From Aeromicrobium sp. 9AM (GTDB lineage Bacteria; Actinomycetota; Actinomycetes; Propionibacteriales; Nocardioidaceae), in assembly GCF_902506105.1 (NCBI RefSeq), contig NZ_LR733304.1:2305832-2369831 (forward strand): DNA of 64,000 nt, given 5' to 3'. The notes beneath the pieces are model-generated. The model worked only from the letters and a program-made list of their open reading frames with translations, was not told the origin of the DNA and made no database searches. A program made the position numbers and the translations under genes. Of the stretch, positions 63,176 to 64,000 are shown piece by piece (the first letter of the stretch is position 1; every line of letters starts with the position of its first letter).

Positions 63176-64000
63176 ATGGGAGCTCGCAAGCTCACGCGTT
63201 GGCAGAAGGCCAGCGCCCTGGTTCCGATGGCGGTCCTTGTCGGAGCATGGGGTGCCGCATTGACCCGCGCAGACCTTGCGACCGCATCCGACGGCACCTC
63301 GGCGTCGGACATCCCCGCCGTCCCCGCGACCGCGTTCGAGGATCCCGCGAGCGTCCAGCCGACGCCTGCCGGTGTCGACCCCAAGGCGGGCCTCGCGGGC
63401 ACCGTGTCGACGTTGTCGACCAACGGCATCCCGTCGTCCGCGCTCTACGCCTACCACCGCTCCGAGGACCTGCTGAGCAAGGCCGACAAGGCCTGCAAGC
63501 TCCCGTGGAACCTCGTCGCAGCCATCGGTCGCGTCGAGTCCAACCACGGACGCACCGGCGGCAACTCGCTCAACGCTGACGGCGTCGCGACGCCCGGCAT
63601 CTACGGCGTCGCGCTCGACGGTCGCGACGGTCGCGCCAAGATCTCCGACACCGACAGCGGCTCGCTCGACAACGACCCGGTCTACGACCGCGCTGTCGGC
63701 CCGATGCAGTTCATCCCCGGCACCTGGAAGAGCGTCGCGGTCGACTCCGACAACGACGGCAAGAAGAACCCGCAGGACATCGATGACGCCGCGACCTCGG
63801 CCGGCGTCTACCTGTGCGCGGGCTCCGACGACCTGTCGACGCCGGCGGGTGCGGCGGCCGCGGTCAAGCGCTACAACCACTCCGACTCCTACGTCGACCT
63901 GGTCCTGGCCATCTCGGCCCGCTACGCCCAGGGTGACTTCACCCAGTCGCCCAACGGCTACACCACCTCGACCGTGCTCACCTCGTCGTCCAACGACCAG
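63176..64000 (+). CDS. Secreted lytic transglycosylase (partial, runs off the right edge)
   Basis: 275 codons without a stop before the window ends. An N-terminal membrane-spanning signal (KASALVPMAVLVGAWGAALT) is followed by a Pro/Ala-rich linker and an SLT-type domain: NLVAAIGRVESNHGRTGGNS carries the likely catalytic glutamate, and DRAVGPMQFIPGTWKSVAVD and DDAATSAGVYLCAGSDDLSTPAGAAAAVKRYNHSDSYVDLVLAIS complete the fold. Such enzymes cut peptidoglycan between MurNAc and GlcNAc. GGAGGG nine bases before the ATG supports the start. A Ser/Thr-rich tail begins at the window end. Confidence 0.88.
   Translation, partial: MGARKLTRWQKASALVPMAVLVGAWGAALTRADLATASDGTSASDIPAVPATAFEDPASVQPTPAGVDPKAGLAGTVSTLSTNGIPSSALYAYHRSEDLLSKADKACKLPWNLVAAIGRVESNHGRTGGNSLNADGVATPGIYGVALDGRDGRAKISDTDSGSLDNDPVYDRAVGPMQFIPGTWKSVAVDSDNDGKKNPQDIDDAATSAGVYLCAGSDDLSTPAGAAAAVKRYNHSDSYVDLVLAISARYAQGDFTQSPNGYTTSTVLTSSSNDQ

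Noticed and set aside
1..64000. CRISPR arrays, rRNA genes, prophage structural genes, plasmid replication genes
   Set aside because: No regularly spaced direct repeats, rRNA sequence, or phage or plasmid replication proteins were seen in the window.

Overview
The window is a high-GC actinobacterial chromosome segment. Long GC-rich antisense frames, frequent GTG starts, a split menaquinone pathway (demethylmenaquinone methyltransferase, MenF, MenD, MenC, MenE, MenA), actinobacterial-type Nuo subunits and small dispersed repeats of the TGAGCCTGTCGA and GGTTTCGAG kinds together suggest a Nocardioidaceae member (Nocardioides or Aeromicrobium-like). That placement is inference from gene content and repeat style, not a database result.

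Layout. Positions 1-1500 are an AT-richer accessory edge: the first codons of an IS3-type transposase on the minus strand, then an ImmA/IrrE metallopeptidase gene that looks 5'-truncated, ending at a tRNA-Tyr. The core starts with yajQ (1742). A ten-gene complex I cluster on the minus strand follows (10731 down to 2312: nuoA, B, C, H, I, J, K, L, M, N) with no D, E, F or G. From 10.9 to 17.8 kb lie an uncharacterised NTF2-like/ATP-grasp gene pair, an SOS-box-preceded DUF222-HNH gene, a YwaF-like membrane protein, RarD and a large secreted repeat protein. From 18.0 to 34.6 kb a complete 14-gene nuoA-N operon runs on the minus strand, preceded by a perfect Rex-type operator and followed by a polyprenyl diphosphate synthase.

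From 34.8 to 52.3 kb menaquinone genes (menG, menF, menD-menC, menE, menA) alternate with unrelated genes: a hemerythrin-like protein, an XRE/MmyB-type regulator, an SGNH hydrolase, a 976-residue AAA/LuxR regulator, and an aldehyde dehydrogenase/GMC oxidoreductase pair. From 52.3 to 57.1 kb are a cysteine desulfhydrase-like gene, small membrane proteins, a DUF559 gene between two related hairpins, and an ABC-2 exporter. The right end is a tightly overlapped cytochrome c maturation operon (hemL, histidine phosphatase, tlpA, ccdA, resB, ccsB) and the start of a secreted lytic transglycosylase.

How it works together. Most of the window builds an electron transport chain. The polyprenyl diphosphate synthase and MenA-G make menaquinone, two Nuo complexes reduce it, and HemL with the CcdA-ResB-CcsB system supplies heme and assembles c-type cytochromes. 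Rex, the NADH/NAD+ sensor, probably controls the full nuo operon. Three structural habits recur: promoters of the form TAnnnT-(6-8 nt)-start codon, implying leaderless mRNAs; convergent genes that either share a single CTAG as both stop codons or are separated by a long hairpin; and small palindromes inserted in frame inside protein genes.
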